Origin: Symbiodinium natans
Lineage: Eukaryota; Sar; Dinophyceae; Suessiales; Symbiodiniaceae
Direction of reading: 5' to 3'
Length of the DNA: 64,000 nucleotides
NCBI GenBank assembly: GCA_905221605.1
Contig: CAJNDS010002768.1
Location: 1,020,596-1,084,595 of the forward strand
In this document: positions 1 through 10,428 of the stretch, in pieces
Layout of the letters: each line of letters starts with the position of its first letter
Position numbering within the stretch: the stretch's first letter is position 1
The notes under the pieces: generated by a model
Databases searched by the model: none
Seen by the model: the letters and a program-made list of their open reading frames with translations, nothing else
Told to the model about the DNA's origin: nothing
Program-made: the position numbers and the translations under genes

Positions 1-616
1 CCCTTCTTGGAACTGCATGGGTTTCGTATCTCTTTTCAAGACAGCGCGAAACAGCCGCGACAAACCCCGCGACATACGTATGAAACAAGTGGGCGCGACA
101 TACGTATGTAACACAGGCGGGTGGCGGGACACCGCGACATACCCCTATTTAGAGCCACAGCCAAATACCAACTTTACCAAGCCCACACAGGGTCTGGGGG
201 AGCCGGTGCTTACTACATTCAGGGCCACGCCTGGGTCGGCAATCGAGTCCACGACGGCAAAACTGCCGGAAAGCATCGGGGATGGAGCCTTCATTTTTAC
301 CTTCCTTTTCCAACCGAACCTCGAAGGACTGGCTGCTAGAGCAGCGCTCCAAAGCACCGCTGCCAGGCAAGCTGTGCAGAAAAAAGGAAGTGTCTGGCCT
401 GAGTGTGGCATTAAGCCTGCCAGGTTCGCCCCCAGAAAGTATCACAGAGAGGTTCTTCAGTTTCAAGGATACTTGGAGGAGGACCAAATGGGGTACTTCC
501 AAGGAAAGAAAGGAGGTAAGGGTGGGGGCCGGGATGGGAGCAATGCCGCGCCTGGGAAGCGAGCAGCCTCGCATCGGCTGTCCGTTTCCGCCCCAAAGGA
601 TGCCAAGCGCCGCTAA
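1..616 (+). pseudogene. Retroelement cassette I: 3' part of the coiled-coil/basic ORF (ORFc)
   Basis: The frame ending at 616 is the C-terminal half of a small retroelement protein that occurs three more times in this window (5509, 8048, 13944). The shared stretch begins with a GLGEPV...TPGSAIEST segment, continues through PNLEGLAARAAL, ECGIKPARFAP and KYHREVLQFQGY, and ends in a Gly/Lys/Arg-rich tail. Before about position 170 the sequence no longer matches and contains two copies of a GACATACGTATG motif, so the N-terminal coiled coil is missing or replaced and the apparent start at 17 is unlikely to be real. The basic tail suggests nucleic-acid binding, as in LINE ORF1 proteins, but this is inference. 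I recognise no named domain. Confidence 0.55.
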
Positions 617-1238
617 AGCTGGGCCCTTTAACTGCAATTGGAGCTGTTTGTGGTGAAGTGTTTGGGGAGTTTAAAGTGGGTATGGGAGCTGTGGAGGGGA
701 TCTTCCAGTGGGGGATTGATGATGATTCAGTGTCGGTACCGTCCACCCTGACTTACAGTCGGTACCGCCCGACTGGGATATAAGTCGGTACCGTCCGGCT
801 TGTCCATCTTCTACTTTTATTTCTGTTTGGGTTGGGGCCCTTGTGGGATGAGCGGGGTGAAGTAGTTCACTGGGGTCCCCCTTGAGGTGAATTCGGAGGT
901 AGGATGGCTTTGGTCTTTTTGGTCCTCTTGTTGGTGTTTTGGGGTGTGTGGGTGCTGGGGTTTGCCCTTGCCTCCTTGCTGTGGTCCCGAGCTTTTGGGT
1001 TTGTTGTGTGAGTGTGTGTGTGTGTGTGTGTGGGTTGTTTTGTAGCATGGTCTCTGTCCGCTGAACAGTTTTGGTCGGTCGGAGTTGATATGTAGTGGGG
1101 TGGGGTGCTTGGACGGGCCTTGCCCTACTTTCAGTTTTGACAAAGACCGACACAGTTTTGGGTTTACGCAGTTTTGTATTTTCCTGGGATGATAGGCCTG
1201 ACGGCCTGGCCATGTGGCTACATCCTCTTCCAGGCTTG
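288..1238. repeat. Long direct repeat, copy 1 (partner at 8334-9283)
   Basis: This ~951-bp segment recurs with few differences at 8334-9283. It covers the end of ORFc, the spacer with its repeated GTCGGTACCG motifs, a T/G-rich stretch with a (TG)n run, and a shared CTCTTCCAGGCTTG end. The sequence outside these limits does not match. It is much more alike than the coding parts of the neighbouring cassettes, so it was copied or homogenised recently. Confidence 0.85.
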
Positions 1239-1584
1239 CGATGACCGGGGCAAAGTCCGACCTCCACCTCACCGTGGTGCCCCGGTGTTCCCGACATACT
1301 TAAGTGTTCTTGCTGTGTGGCGACTTTTCTGCATTAACATGTCGGCTAACGGAGGCGGCGGGGGGGGGGGGGCACCAAACCTGGGAACGGGGCTTCCTTT
1401 TTTGGAAGCAACCCGGGGGAGGTCTCTCCCCGACCGGCAGTTCAGCCTGGCTAGCTGTTCTGCTGTATCAATAGCTACCGCACGGGATAGAAGTGTTCGA
1501 ACCTGCCATACTGCATCTACTCGCCCAATTGTGAACGCGGACAGGCGTGAGCAGCGTAGATGTGGTGGGCCTAAGCGTGCTAAG
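617..1584. other. Spacer between cassettes I and II
   Basis: No gene is supported here. The stretch contains three GTCGGTACCGTCC-type repeats (about 730-800), a T/G-rich region with (TG)n near 1010-1032, a G12 run near 1360, and the CTCTTCCAGGCTTGCGATGA motif that recurs before the other cassettes. A long open frame from 1174 runs into the endonuclease, but its first ~130 codons show no known domain. It is probably the 5' leader of cassette II. Confidence 0.5.
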
Positions 1585-2370
1585 CTAAACTGGGGATGCT
1601 GGAATGTTCAAACCATGAAAAGTGATCTTGAGATTACACAAAGGGGGGGAGTAAAGATCGCAGGCGCAGATCCGCAGAAAGTGGTTGACTTGTGTGGGGA
1701 ACTCCAACGTAAAGGTGTCAGTTTGTGCGCGGTGTCTGAGCACAGGTGGAAAGGGGAGGGTTCATGCGCCATTGGAGAGGACTGGCTGTGTGTTTACTCG
1801 GTTGGAAAATCCTAAGAAGGCGTCGCAAGGGGTGGGTTTTCTCTTGAACAAGGACATGCAGTACGCGTGGAGGAGGGCTGACGAGCTGTGTGAGTATGGT
1901 GGTGGGCGGCTACTGCGTATCAGGTTAAAGATAAACGGGCGTTTCATTTCAGTTATTTCGTGCTATGCGCCGACATTCCAGTGTTCAGAAGAAGAGAAGG
2001 AGGCGTTTTATGCGCAACTTGGAGAAATGATGGACAAGGTCGCTCCGCGAGATGAATGAAATGATGGAGATGGGTTACGGGAGATGGTTGGGAGACACGG
2101 ACTGGCGGAAGTTAATGAAAATGGCACTCGGCTGCTGGACTTTTGTTCGGGGCGGGATCGGGATGCACCGGTAGTTGCTAGCACACTTTTCAAACACAAC
2201 GTCTATGGCACATGGTTTCACCCATCTTCTAGACGATGGTTTCAGATAGACCATGTCATATGCAGGCGAAGATCACTGGGGCTTATACACAACGTTCAGG
2301 TTATGCCGGGGTACGTGCATCGCACAGATCATCGGTTCGTCAAAGTAACCCTGTCGGTGCCTAGAAAAGT
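1585..2370 (+). pseudogene. Cassette II endonuclease domain (EEP/AP-like), frameshifted
   Basis: Endonuclease-exonuclease-phosphatase fold of the LINE type, which nicks target DNA to prime reverse transcription. Landmarks in order: WGCWNVQTM (start of fold), SEHRWKGEG (the catalytic Glu), GVGFLLNKD, SCYAPTF, then, after a stop at 2057-2059, NENGTRLLDFC, FQIDHVICR and TDHRFVKV (the Asp-His pair). The frame changes near 1800. The GDFNA catalytic loop present in cassette IV is missing between the stop at 2059 and NENGTRLL, so this copy could not be active even if the frames were joined. The connector 2371-3080 is open but shows no domain I recognise. Confidence 0.8.
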
Positions 2371-3080
2371 TGCACTTGGGCGCCATTTCTCACGGGGCAC
2401 CACGGGGGAGATCACAGGTAGGGTGCCTAGGCTTACTGTGGGCAAGCTCGGGCAAGCTGAAACTTGTAAGAACTTTAACCAACAGCTCCATGAGTTTGCT
2501 GCAGATGGGCTCTGTGATGACAAGTATGAGCTCTTTGGCAATGGCATGCGGAAAGTAGCGGTGTCCATGTTGGGGACTGTACAGACCAGAAATGTTCCGG
2601 CTTGGCAAGTGGGGCGTGAGGAATACCTTGAACAGCTTAGTCGGGACAAGCGGGAGGCAGCGGCACGGTCACCGTTAGGCTTTCAGTCTGAGGAGTATAA
2701 AACGGCATGTAAGATGTCAAAACGAGCTGTGAAACGGTTGATAAACCAGTGGTGGAATGAAAAGGCTCGCAGTATACAAGAAATGGTAGATGCAAAGGAT
2801 CATAACTATCAGTTTGCAGCCTACAGGGAATTGAGGCAGATTTTTGTTGGAGGACACAGAAAAGCGGGGAAACTGCGGGGCCAGCATGGGGCCTTGCTGC
2901 TAACTAAGTCGGAAAGGGTGGACAGATGGCAACAATATTTCTTTGACCTGCTAAATGTGCCAACACAAGTGGAGCAGGCTGAGATGAATGGTATCAGTTG
3001 GAAGGTTCCGGAGGTGTCTCTTGCAGAGACGCCTACTATCAAGGAGACTATTGCTGCCATACAGAGACTAAAAAAAGGGC

Positions 3081-4594
3081 AAAGCATCAGGGCCGGATGG
3101 AGTTGTAGCTGAAATTCTTATGTCACTAGATCCCACCAATGTACGAATACTACATGAGTTCTACTGCCGTATTTGGGAGGGGCTCGAAGAACTCCCGAAG
3201 GAATGGCGTGCGTCCTATCTGGTCCCCTTGCCCAAAAAGGGCGATCTTACCTTGTGTAAGAATTGGCGAGGTATCCTCTTGGCATCCATTCCGGGGAAGG
3301 TCTACGCGCGTATCCTCAACGCCAGGCTATATAAATATGCAGAAGAGGCAGGATTGTTGCCAGAGGCACAATGTGGATTTAGAGCGGGGCGTGGTGTCAT
3401 TGATGCTATCTTCTGCCTTAAAAATGGAAATGGAGCTTGCGGCGTATAGACATCACCCGAAATATGTACTCTTCGTGTTGAGGCAGGCTATCGGCCTCGT
3501 TTGAATTGGGTGCTGGGTTGGGGCAGGGATGTTGTCTGGCGCTTTTGCTGTTTAACATTTTTCTTGCAGCAGTCTTCGAAGCGTGGCAGGCCAAGTCGGG
3601 AGGTGGGGTTGTCTGGCAGACTCGCGTTGATGTGGTGTTGCATCATCGTGAAACTTTCGACAAGCGTACCACGTGGCAGGCCCTTACACTCGAAGAACTA
3701 TCGTACGCAGACGATGCGGCCCTTATTTCCAGCTCATTGTTACAACTACGGGAAACGGCGCAGAAGTTCCAAGCACACCTCGGGTTATGGGGCGTTACAT
3801 TGTCGGTGGAAAAAGCAAAAGCACTCACAACGGAGGCGGGCGAGCAGTCTGCTATTGCAGTTGAAGAGTTTGACGGCTTTGATGACATAGAGTTTTGTAA
3901 GGAATTTGAGTACCTTGGGGTGACTGTGGACGGGACTACAAATGGGGATAGGGCTGTGTTTGCACGCATACATAAGGCACGGAAGGCATTCTGGGCCCTC
4001 AACTCGTCCGTCTGGAGTCTAAAGCAGCTATCTATTGGGACAAAGGTGCGTGTGTTTCGTGCATGTGTTATGTCGGCATTGCTCTTTGGGGCCGAGCTTT
4101 GGACCCCTACGTTCGTGGCGCGAAAGGCTCTAGAGCGGGTGTACCGTATTTGGTTACGAAGACTGGCCAACTTTGGGCTGCGAAAGCAGTGGGAGCATAG
4201 CGTGTCTAACGCTGACCTACGGGCCTGGCTGGGGGTGCCTCCCATTCTGCAGGTAGTGCGACAATGCAGGTTGCGCTGGTTGGGGCATGTTGGGCGTATG
4301 CAGGAGCATCGGTTACCAAAGCAGATATTGTTCGGACCCTTACCGGAGGAATTGGGGTATAGGCAGCCTGGACATCAGGCGGGCAAACGGTTGAGGGAAG
4401 AATTTTTGAGCGACCTGGCTGCAATTGATGTGCATCAACAGGGCTGGCTACAGTTTTGCAACACGGATGGCGGTCGAGCTAAATGGGCGGAAAAAAGCAG
4501 GGAAATTGGGTTTTGGTTCATGCCTTTGGAAGTTGATCCAACAAAGCCGACGCCGGACAGAAAAGTCGACAGGGCCATTGCGAATTCCGCCTAA
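3081..4594 (+). pseudogene. Cassette II reverse transcriptase domain, frameshifted and internally deleted
   Basis: The frame switches at about 3080, where KASGPDGVVAEIL begins. The N-terminal RT half (3081-3449) reads LPKKGDLTLCKNWRGILL and ends after CGFRAGRGVIDAIF. The segment with the motif A aspartate, which is FVDLVKAYDSV in cassette IV, is reduced to a remnant around 3430-3505, with roughly 120 bp missing. The second half (3506-4594) has LGQGCCLALLLFNIFL (motif B region), LSYADDAAL (motif C), the FEYLGVTVDG thumb motif and RLRWLGHVGRM near the end. Known RTs need both aspartate sites, so this copy is inactive. Confidence 0.85.
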
Positions 4595-5443
4595 GTCACG
4601 GCCAAGTATTGCGCAACGCTGGGCCAGGGCGGATGAAGTTTTTCGGGATAAGTTCCTGGTAGGATCGGCTTTTCTCCGTCTTGAGGAGCAGCTTGGAGGC
4701 CGGGAGGGGCTGTTGGCAAAATTTGTCTCCCAAATTGAGTCACTGTTGGAAACCAACAACTTCTCGTCGTTCGAGGACGCAGTGGTCTGAGGGATTGGAA
4801 ATGGAAGCGGACCTGGGGCTGTTCCGGGTGCTGTTTTATTCTGCCTTGTTGAGGTGGGAAGCGTGGGGTACTAAGAATCCACAGCCAGAACACACTGGGG
4901 TCACGCCACGTAGGATTCGCCAAAAGAGTAGACAACCGGCCTGGTATCTTGCAAAGGTCTCCGAAGCGACGCAAGAGGATGCGATACTCAATCCTATGCT
5001 GAGGGTGCAGAGTAAGGACTGGAACAAAAAAAGTGCGGGTTGGAGTTGGGGCATATGTCTGTGATATGCCGGGGTGCGGACAACGCTACTCCACTCGTAA
5101 AGGTTTGTCGCGTCACAAACTTTTGTCGCGCACAGGCGGTACGTTCCGGGAGGCGGGGTTCCATTGCAATATCTGTCCAAGAAGTTTCTCCAACGAAGTG
5201 TGGCTTACCCGACACAAAAATTTTGAACATGGAGCTTGTCGACACCCGTATACGTGCCCTTTCTGTATGGGAGTTTGGGGTGGAAAGGCGGCAATTCGCC
5301 TACACATAGCGGCTGACCACAAGTTTACTCAAAATCAGTTCCCAATGCAATGCCCCGTATGCGTTCAAATGGGTCAGGGAGGTGACATGTTCCGAACGGT
5401 GCGCCGTTTCAAGTATCATTTAAAACAAGTACATCTGGGTTGA
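4595..5443 (+). pseudogene. Cassette II C-terminal linker and C2H2 zinc-finger cluster
   Basis: Downstream of the RT the reading moves between frames. One segment (about 4590-4790) has IAQRWARADEVF and GGREGLLAKF, a second (about 4855-5035) has HTGVTPRRIRQKSRQPAW, and a third (5033-5443) is a run of four C2H2-type fingers: YVCDMPGCGQRY.., FHCNICPRSF..H....H, YTCPFCMGVW..H....H, and a last MQCPVCV...H....H. Cassettes III and IV have the same order. Zinc fingers after the RT may bind target DNA or element RNA; that role is inferred. R2 elements carry their C2H2 fingers N-terminally, so this position is unusual. Confidence 0.75.
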
Positions 5444-5508
5444 GCTTGTCACCAAGCTGCGCAATGCGCAGTGCCTCTTGGCTCAGATAGGGTGGACAGT
5501 TCGGAGCC

Positions 5509-6240
5509 ATGGCAAACGTGGAAGAACGACTTCAACAGTTAGAAACCCAAGTTGATGGTGTTGCGCGCCTGGCCTCGGCCATGGCAAAGGGTACTGGGCT
5601 GGAAGGGTGGTTGTATGCTTCGGTACGGGGGCGTTCAAAGAGAGCGTTCTGGACTGCCCACGTCAGTGGGAAACTTGGGCGGAAGCAGCCAGGTTGGCAA
5701 AGGCAGAGGGGGGTGCTGCGAGCGGTGCGGCGGGGACTGGCAATGAGGGCGGCAGGCCACCGCCGCTCAAAATGCAGTTGTTCACAAAGGTGGTGGAACA
5801 GTTGGTCCGGCAGGGTGTGGGTGAGCCGGTTGAAAGCACGCTGCGACACACACCGCAGACGGCGGTTGAATCTGCGTGTTGCAAGAAACCCGAAGCAACG
5901 GACGGTTCGTCCAGTCATATTTACGATCTCCTTCAAAGGAAACGTCGAAGGATTGGCGGCACGAGGTGCTCTCGACAGCCAGACAGTTCGTGATGCTACT
6001 TACCGGGGGTTCTGCGTCGGGAGGTCCTCTCAAGCTTGGGGCACACTGAAACGGAGATCCAGGACCCGCTCCCCCCGCGGCCGCGCCCCCCGCGGCAAGG
6101 GTCGCGCCCTTCGAAGGCTTTTTAAATTGACTCGCCGAATTACCTCGCGTTTGGCTTCTGGTAACTCGTTTGGCATCCTTTTTGCACGCTTGTCATCGTG
6201 TAGTGTCCCATTCGGAGAGGGGTGGCAACTTCTCAATTAG
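5509..6240 (+). pseudogene. Cassette II ORFc (coiled-coil/basic protein), frameshifted
   Basis: It starts 65 bp after the zinc-finger frame with MANVEERLQQLETQVDGV, a heptad-like start matching MSDVEARLAAVEDHL of the intact copy at 8048. The homologous middle (VVCFGTGAFKESVL, then GVGEPVESTL) is in the next frame (about 5607-5930). The block FKGNVEGLAARGALDS returns to the first frame. The piece is therefore two indels away from an intact protein. The C-terminus is Arg-rich (RSRTRSPRGRAPRGKGRALRR). A nucleic-acid chaperone role like LINE ORF1 is possible, but no family is recognised. Confidence 0.6.
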
Positions 6241-6518
6241 CATGTTGTCTTTTTGTCGTTGTGACTCTCAGGTTTTGGAGAAGGCTCACGGGGGCCGTGG
6301 GCGTGAATGCTGAACTGGGAAACGGGGGCGTCCTCGGGCGTCAATCCTAGGTAGGCTTCATGCCGACAGCAAGTTCGGGTTGGCAGCAAGTTCTTGCTGT
6401 TTTCTATTGCTACCGCGCAGGAAACAGAAGTTCGAACACAGTCGGCAGATTGTCTCCGTCCACTTGTGAATTCCGGACAGGGAATGAGCAAGTAGACAAC
6501 TTACCGACAGGGGCACGT

Positions 6519-7948
6519 GCTACAGTGGGGACGTTGGAATGTTAGAACTTTACACTCGCAACTTAAGGTGACTGCTATGGGGCAAGTGGAAGTTGAAGGG
6601 AAAGACCCAATGAAAATTGTGGACGTTTGTAGGGAATTATCGGACCGTGGTGATGTGCTTGCGAAAAATCTCGGGAGTTGGGACAAGGCTTCAAAGGGAA
6701 CGCTCGGTCTCCAATGACAAAGTCAGGGCCTGGCTGGTGGGGGTACCTAAAGTTGCTGACCAGGTGAGGCAGGTACGGCTACGGTGGCTGGGTCATGTGG
6801 GCCGTGTGCCAAACCTTCGATTGCCAAAGCGAGTACTATTTGGAGTATTACCTGATGGGGTGGGAACTCCCAGAAGACCAGGTTTACAGTCGGGTATCAG
6901 ACTCAGGGATGCATTTGCAAAAGATCTAGAGGTGTCCGGTATTGGCAGACAGGGGTGGCTCCAGTTTTCTGTAACTCGGAAATAAGGAATGTGCTGTGTG
7001 GTTTAAGCCCTTTCCGGTGTGTGCGCAACAGGAATTGCCAGACAGGAGCAAGGAAAGGAGTCAAATTCGGGCTGGGGAGGTCAAACGGAAGCTTAGTATT
7101 AAGGACAGATGGGAAAAAGCGGAAAAGCAGATCAAAACATCACTTGCTCCGAAGTCGGCTTTTCTGCAAATTGAGGCTGAGATTGGTGGCAGGGAACCCC
7201 TGATTGCTCGGCTAAAGGAGGTACTGACATCTATTGGAGACTACTGGGAATACGACAGCGTTGAGTCGCTGTGTGCGGATGTGTTAAAAGAATGGAGCGG
7301 GAGACTGGACACGGTTGCAGATTTGGTTGGCACTCTTCCGTCTCGTGTTGAGGACGTCAGTTAAGAGGGAATTGACTGCTAACCATCTAACAGAAAACCG
7401 GGAACGAACGGGTGTTACTCCTCGCAGGATTAGGCGCAAACAAAAACCTCCAGCTTGGCGTGTGATGCAGACAGAACAGGCTGCAGCATTAATGGAAAGC
7501 CCGTTACGTGTGCGTACGAAATATTGGGACCAAAACAGGACCAAGGGGGTGGAGGATGGTTTATACAAGTGCAACTTTCCGGGATGTACCTGCAGTTACA
7601 CTACCAAAATGGGGCTGGCGACACACAAGCGCGTTACACACAAAGAAGGAACCTTCAGACTGGCTGGTTTTAATTGCCCGCGCTGTGTGCGCAGCTTTGA
7701 TAGCAGCAAGGCTTACCAGACACGTTAACTATGAACACGGGGTGTGTCGCAGGCCGCACATTTGCCCTTTCTGTAATGGATACTGGCCGGGTGAGTTTTC
7801 TCTACGTTTGCACGTAGCAGCGGATCACAGGTTTGAGCCAACAACTTCCCGATGCCATGCCCCGTCTGTGTACAACAGGGTTTGGGTGGGGGGGTGTTTA
7901 GAAGTGTGCGTCATTTCAAGTATCACATCAAACAGGTTCACAAACGAT
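6519..7948 (+). pseudogene. Cassette III endonuclease-RT-C2H2 gene with ~3-kb internal deletion
   Basis: The first part reads QWGRWNVRTLHSQLKVT and KIVDVCRELSDRGDV, the endonuclease N-terminus. After 6655 the sequence reads CLRKISGVG..., VSNDKVRAWLVG and VRLRWLGHVGRVPNLRLPK, the last ~100 residues of the RT region. Everything between, including all catalytic residues of both enzymes, is gone. The tail continues with GGREPLIARL (6996-7364 frame), RTGVTPRRIRRKQKPPAW (7315-7728 frame), then C2H2 fingers YKCNFPGCTCSY, FNCPRCVRSF and, after another frame change, HICPFCNGYW...H....H up to about 7830. Confidence 0.8.
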
Positions 7949-8047
7949 AGACGTATGGCTCTGCGGAACCAGACATGGAATACCCTGCAGGCATCTTTGT
8001 TCAAGCTGCAAACAGCAACGTAGACAACGCTAAACGTCTCTGGGAGT

Positions 8048-8662
8048 ATGTCAGATGTGGAAGCACGACTGGCGGCTGTGGAAGACCATCTTGGGTCTGT
8101 ATCCAAGTTGGCAGCGGCGACAGCCAAGCAGCAGGGCAAGGAGCGGACGGGCCGCCTGGTGGTTGTTTTCGCAACGGGAGGGTTCAAAGAGAGGGTGTTG
8201 GAAATCCTGCGCCAGTGGGACGCAGGGGCGGCTGCTTTTAAGAAAGCGGAGGGCGGTCAAGATGGCGAGGGAGGGCGTGTTTCGGCGGCGAGCTCTGGTG
8301 CGGGCGAAGGGCTCAAATACCAAAGCATATACACCTTCATTTTTAACCTCCTTTTACAACCGAACCTCGAAGGACTGGCTGCTAGAGCAGCGCTCCAAAG
8401 CACAACTGCCAGGCAAGCTGTGCAGAAAAAAGGAAGTGTCTGGCCTGAGTGTGGCATTAAGCCTGCCAGGTTCGCCCCTGGAAAGTATCACAGAGAGGTT
8501 CTTCAGTTTCAAGGATACTCGGAGGAGGAGCAAATGGGGTATTTCAAAGGAAAGAAAAGTGGTAAGGGTGGGGGCCGGGATGGGAGCAATGTCGTGCCTG
8601 GGAAGCGTGCAGCCTCGCATCGGCTGTCCGTTTCCGCCCCGAGGGATGCCAAGCGCCGCTAA
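8048..8662 (+). CDS. ORFc of cassette III: intact 204-residue coiled-coil/basic retroelement protein
   Basis: This is the only undamaged protein-coding frame in the retroelement block. Residues 1-30 (MSDVEARLAAVEDHL...) have heptad spacing typical of a short coiled coil. Residues ~38-72 hold GRLVVVFATGGFKERVL and an RQWDAGAAAFKKAEGG segment conserved in the cassette II copy. Then come PNLEGLAARAAL, ECGIKPARFAP and KYHREVLQFQGY, and a Gly/Lys-rich, Arg-ending tail. Relative to cassettes I and II the GEPVEST block in the middle is missing. The ATG at 8048 is chosen because the coiled coil begins there and matches the start at 5509. The function is unknown; RNA binding or oligomerisation as in LINE ORF1 is inference. 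Its position after the RT gene is odd if it is an ORF1. Confidence 0.6.
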   Translation: MSDVEARLAAVEDHLGSVSKLAAATAKQQGKERTGRLVVVFATGGFKERVLEILRQWDAGAAAFKKAEGGQDGEGGRVSAASSGAGEGLKYQSIYTFIFNLLLQPNLEGLAARAALQSTTARQAVQKKGSVWPECGIKPARFAPGKYHREVLQFQGYSEEEQMGYFKGKKSGKGGGRDGSNVVPGKRAASHRLSVSAPRDAKRR

Positions 8663-9283
8663 AGCTGGGCCCTTTAACTGCAATTGGAGCTGTCTGTGTT
8701 GGAGGGTTTGGGGAGTTTAAAGTGGGGTGTGGGAACTGTGGTGGTGATCTTCCAGTGGGGGATTGATGATGATTCAGTGTCGGTGCCGTTTGACCTGACT
8801 AACAGTCGGTGCCGCCCGGCTGGGATAAGTCGGTACCGTCCGGCTTGTCCATTTTTTTCTCTCACATTTGTTTCTTTGTGGGGTGTGGTCTTTGTTGTAT
8901 GAGCTGGATGAAGGGGTTCAATGGGGTCCCCCTTGAGGTGGATTCGGAGGTAGGATGGCTGTGGTCTTTGTGGTCCTCTTGTTGGTGCTTAAATTTGGGG
9001 TTTGTGGGTGCTGGGGTATTCCCCTGCCTCCTTGTGGTCCTGAGTTTTTGGGGTGTGTTGCGTGAGTGTGTGTGTGGCTTGTTTTGTAGCATGGTCTCTG
9101 TCCGCTGAACAGTTTTGGTCGGTCGGAGTTGAAGTGGCGTGGGGTGGGGTGCTTGGACGGGCCTTGCCCTACTATCATTTTTGACAAAGACCGACGCAGT
9201 TTTGGGTTTTCACAGTTTTGTATTTTCCTGGGATGATAGGCCTAACGGCCTGGCCCACGTGGCTACATCCTCTTCCAGGCTTG
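8334..9283. repeat. Long direct repeat, copy 2 (partner at 288-1238)
   Basis: Near-identical to 288-1238 and about 8.05 kb away. It begins in the middle of ORFc (just before PNLEGLAARAAL) and ends at CTCTTCCAGGCTTG. The small differences are point changes and a shorter (TG)n run. Confidence 0.85.
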
Positions 9284-9467
9284 GGGCCGGATAATGTTGC
9301 TCTGTCTTTAGTATGGGGCACCCCCCCCCCCCCCCCCCCCAAACAAATTTGGACCCTCTATAAACGCGTGGCCCGGCGACCCCCCCAAACAAATTGGGGG
9401 GGGGGGGGACCGCCCTCAGGGCCTCAAGCCTTTAGGACCTCAAGGCCTGAAGCTTTCCAGCCTTTAA
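9284..9467. repeat. C- and G-homopolymer region between cassettes
   Basis: A C24 run (about 9310-9333) and a C7 run are each followed by AAACAAATT. A G14 run (about 9395-9408) lies downstream. No coding sequence is seen. The arrangement resembles that at 33550-33630. Confidence 0.7.
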
Positions 9468-10130
9468 GATTCCTGGAGCCCAAGGCCCTCGGGGCCTCAA
9501 GCCTTACTGCGTAAGCCCTTAACCCAAAACACAAACCCTCAAAAAAAAATCATCCGAAAAAAACTTGGTATTATAGAGGGTAGCCAGACAAACTTACTAA
9601 AAACAGTCTGACCGGCCCGTGGGCTACCTATCACAAAATTTGTTTGGGGCCTCGTTTCGTAATGAATTTCCATTAGGCTTTACATAGGATTGGCCGGGCT
9701 TAGATTTCTGGATTCTCCGCGCTCTGGCTCTTTAAGGTTCCTGGAGCCCAAGCCCTCAGGGCTTCAAGCCTTACTGCGAAAGCTCTTAACCCAAAACACA
9801 AACCCTCAAAAAAAAATCATCCGAAAAAAACTTGGTATTATAGAGGGTAGCCAGACAAACTTACTAAAAACAGTCTGACCGGCCCGTGGGCTACCTATCA
9901 CAAAATTTGTTTGGGGCCTCGTTTCGTAATGAATTTCCATTAGGCTTTACATAGGATTGGCCGGGCTTAGATTTCTGGATTCTCCGCGCTCTGGCTCTTT
10001 AAGGTTCCTGGAGCCCAAGCCCTCAGGGCTTCAAGCCTTACTGCGAAAGCTCTTAACCCAAAACACAAGCCCTTAAAAAAAAAAACGTCCGGAAAAAACT
10101 TGTGATAATAGCGGGTACCCTGAACAAACT
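9468..10130. repeat. 267-bp tandem repeat, two full copies plus a part
   Basis: The poly(A)-ATCATCCG landmark occurs at 9541 and 9808, with a diverged form at 10075, giving a spacing of 267 bp each time. Each unit holds CTGGAGCCCAAGCCCTCAGG, an A9 run, and GGGTAGCC/GGCTACC arms that could pair as a stem. The third copy diverges after its A-run. The first two copies are almost identical. No ORF spans the unit. Confidence 0.9.
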
Positions 10131-10428
10131 CGGTTCGCAGAATAAATTTTCGAAACTTGTGATTATAGACCCTCCTTATACTAAAAGCAGTCCAACATTA
10201 GGGGTCCAGGGTCTTCCTGTCTGCAAACAGGGCACAACCCCTTCATCTGCCCATGCCAGACACCTGGTATCAGCCTGACTAGCTGGTGCTTGGTTTTTTC
10301 TTTTGTCCAGGACCGTACTGTATCTTCCGAGATTAGCGACCATTTGAGCCAGCAGCCAAGGGTGAAGGCTCCCCCTGGCGGCCTGAGTTCTAAGCTCACA
10401 TGGAAGCGCCGGTCTGGAGTTGGGGTGG
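10131..10428. other. Leader of cassette IV, no gene recognised
   Basis: A short stretch between the 267-bp repeat and the endonuclease of cassette IV. I see no conserved protein motif on either strand. Confidence 0.4.

Larger units (their letters stand above)
1174..6240 (+). mobile_element. Retroelement cassette II (endonuclease-RT-C2H2 plus ORFc), decayed
   Basis: The order is endonuclease (1585-2370), a connector (2371-3080), reverse transcriptase (3081-4594), a C-terminal linker with C2H2 fingers (4595-5443), then ORFc (5509-6240). This is the coding plan of a non-LTR retrotransposon. The RT sequence (PLPKKGD..LCKNWRGI, SYADDA, RLRWLGHVGRM) resembles the RTE/BovB-like group, a tentative placement made by eye. 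The element is dead: it changes frame at least five times and has lost RT motif A and the GDFNA part of the endonuclease. No target-site duplication or poly(A) tail could be assigned, because cassettes abut head to tail. Confidence 0.8.
6241..9217 (+). mobile_element. Retroelement cassette III: internally deleted derivative
   Basis: This cassette keeps the 5' leader and the first residues of the endonuclease, then jumps at about 6655 to the end of the RT domain. It retains the zinc-finger tail, an intact ORFc (8048-8662) and the 3' spacer. It is a non-autonomous internal-deletion derivative of an element related to, but clearly diverged from, cassettes II and IV. The leader (6241-6518) has no gene. 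It shares the phrase around GAACACAGTCGGCAGA with the equivalent leader of cassette II only loosely. Confidence 0.75.
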
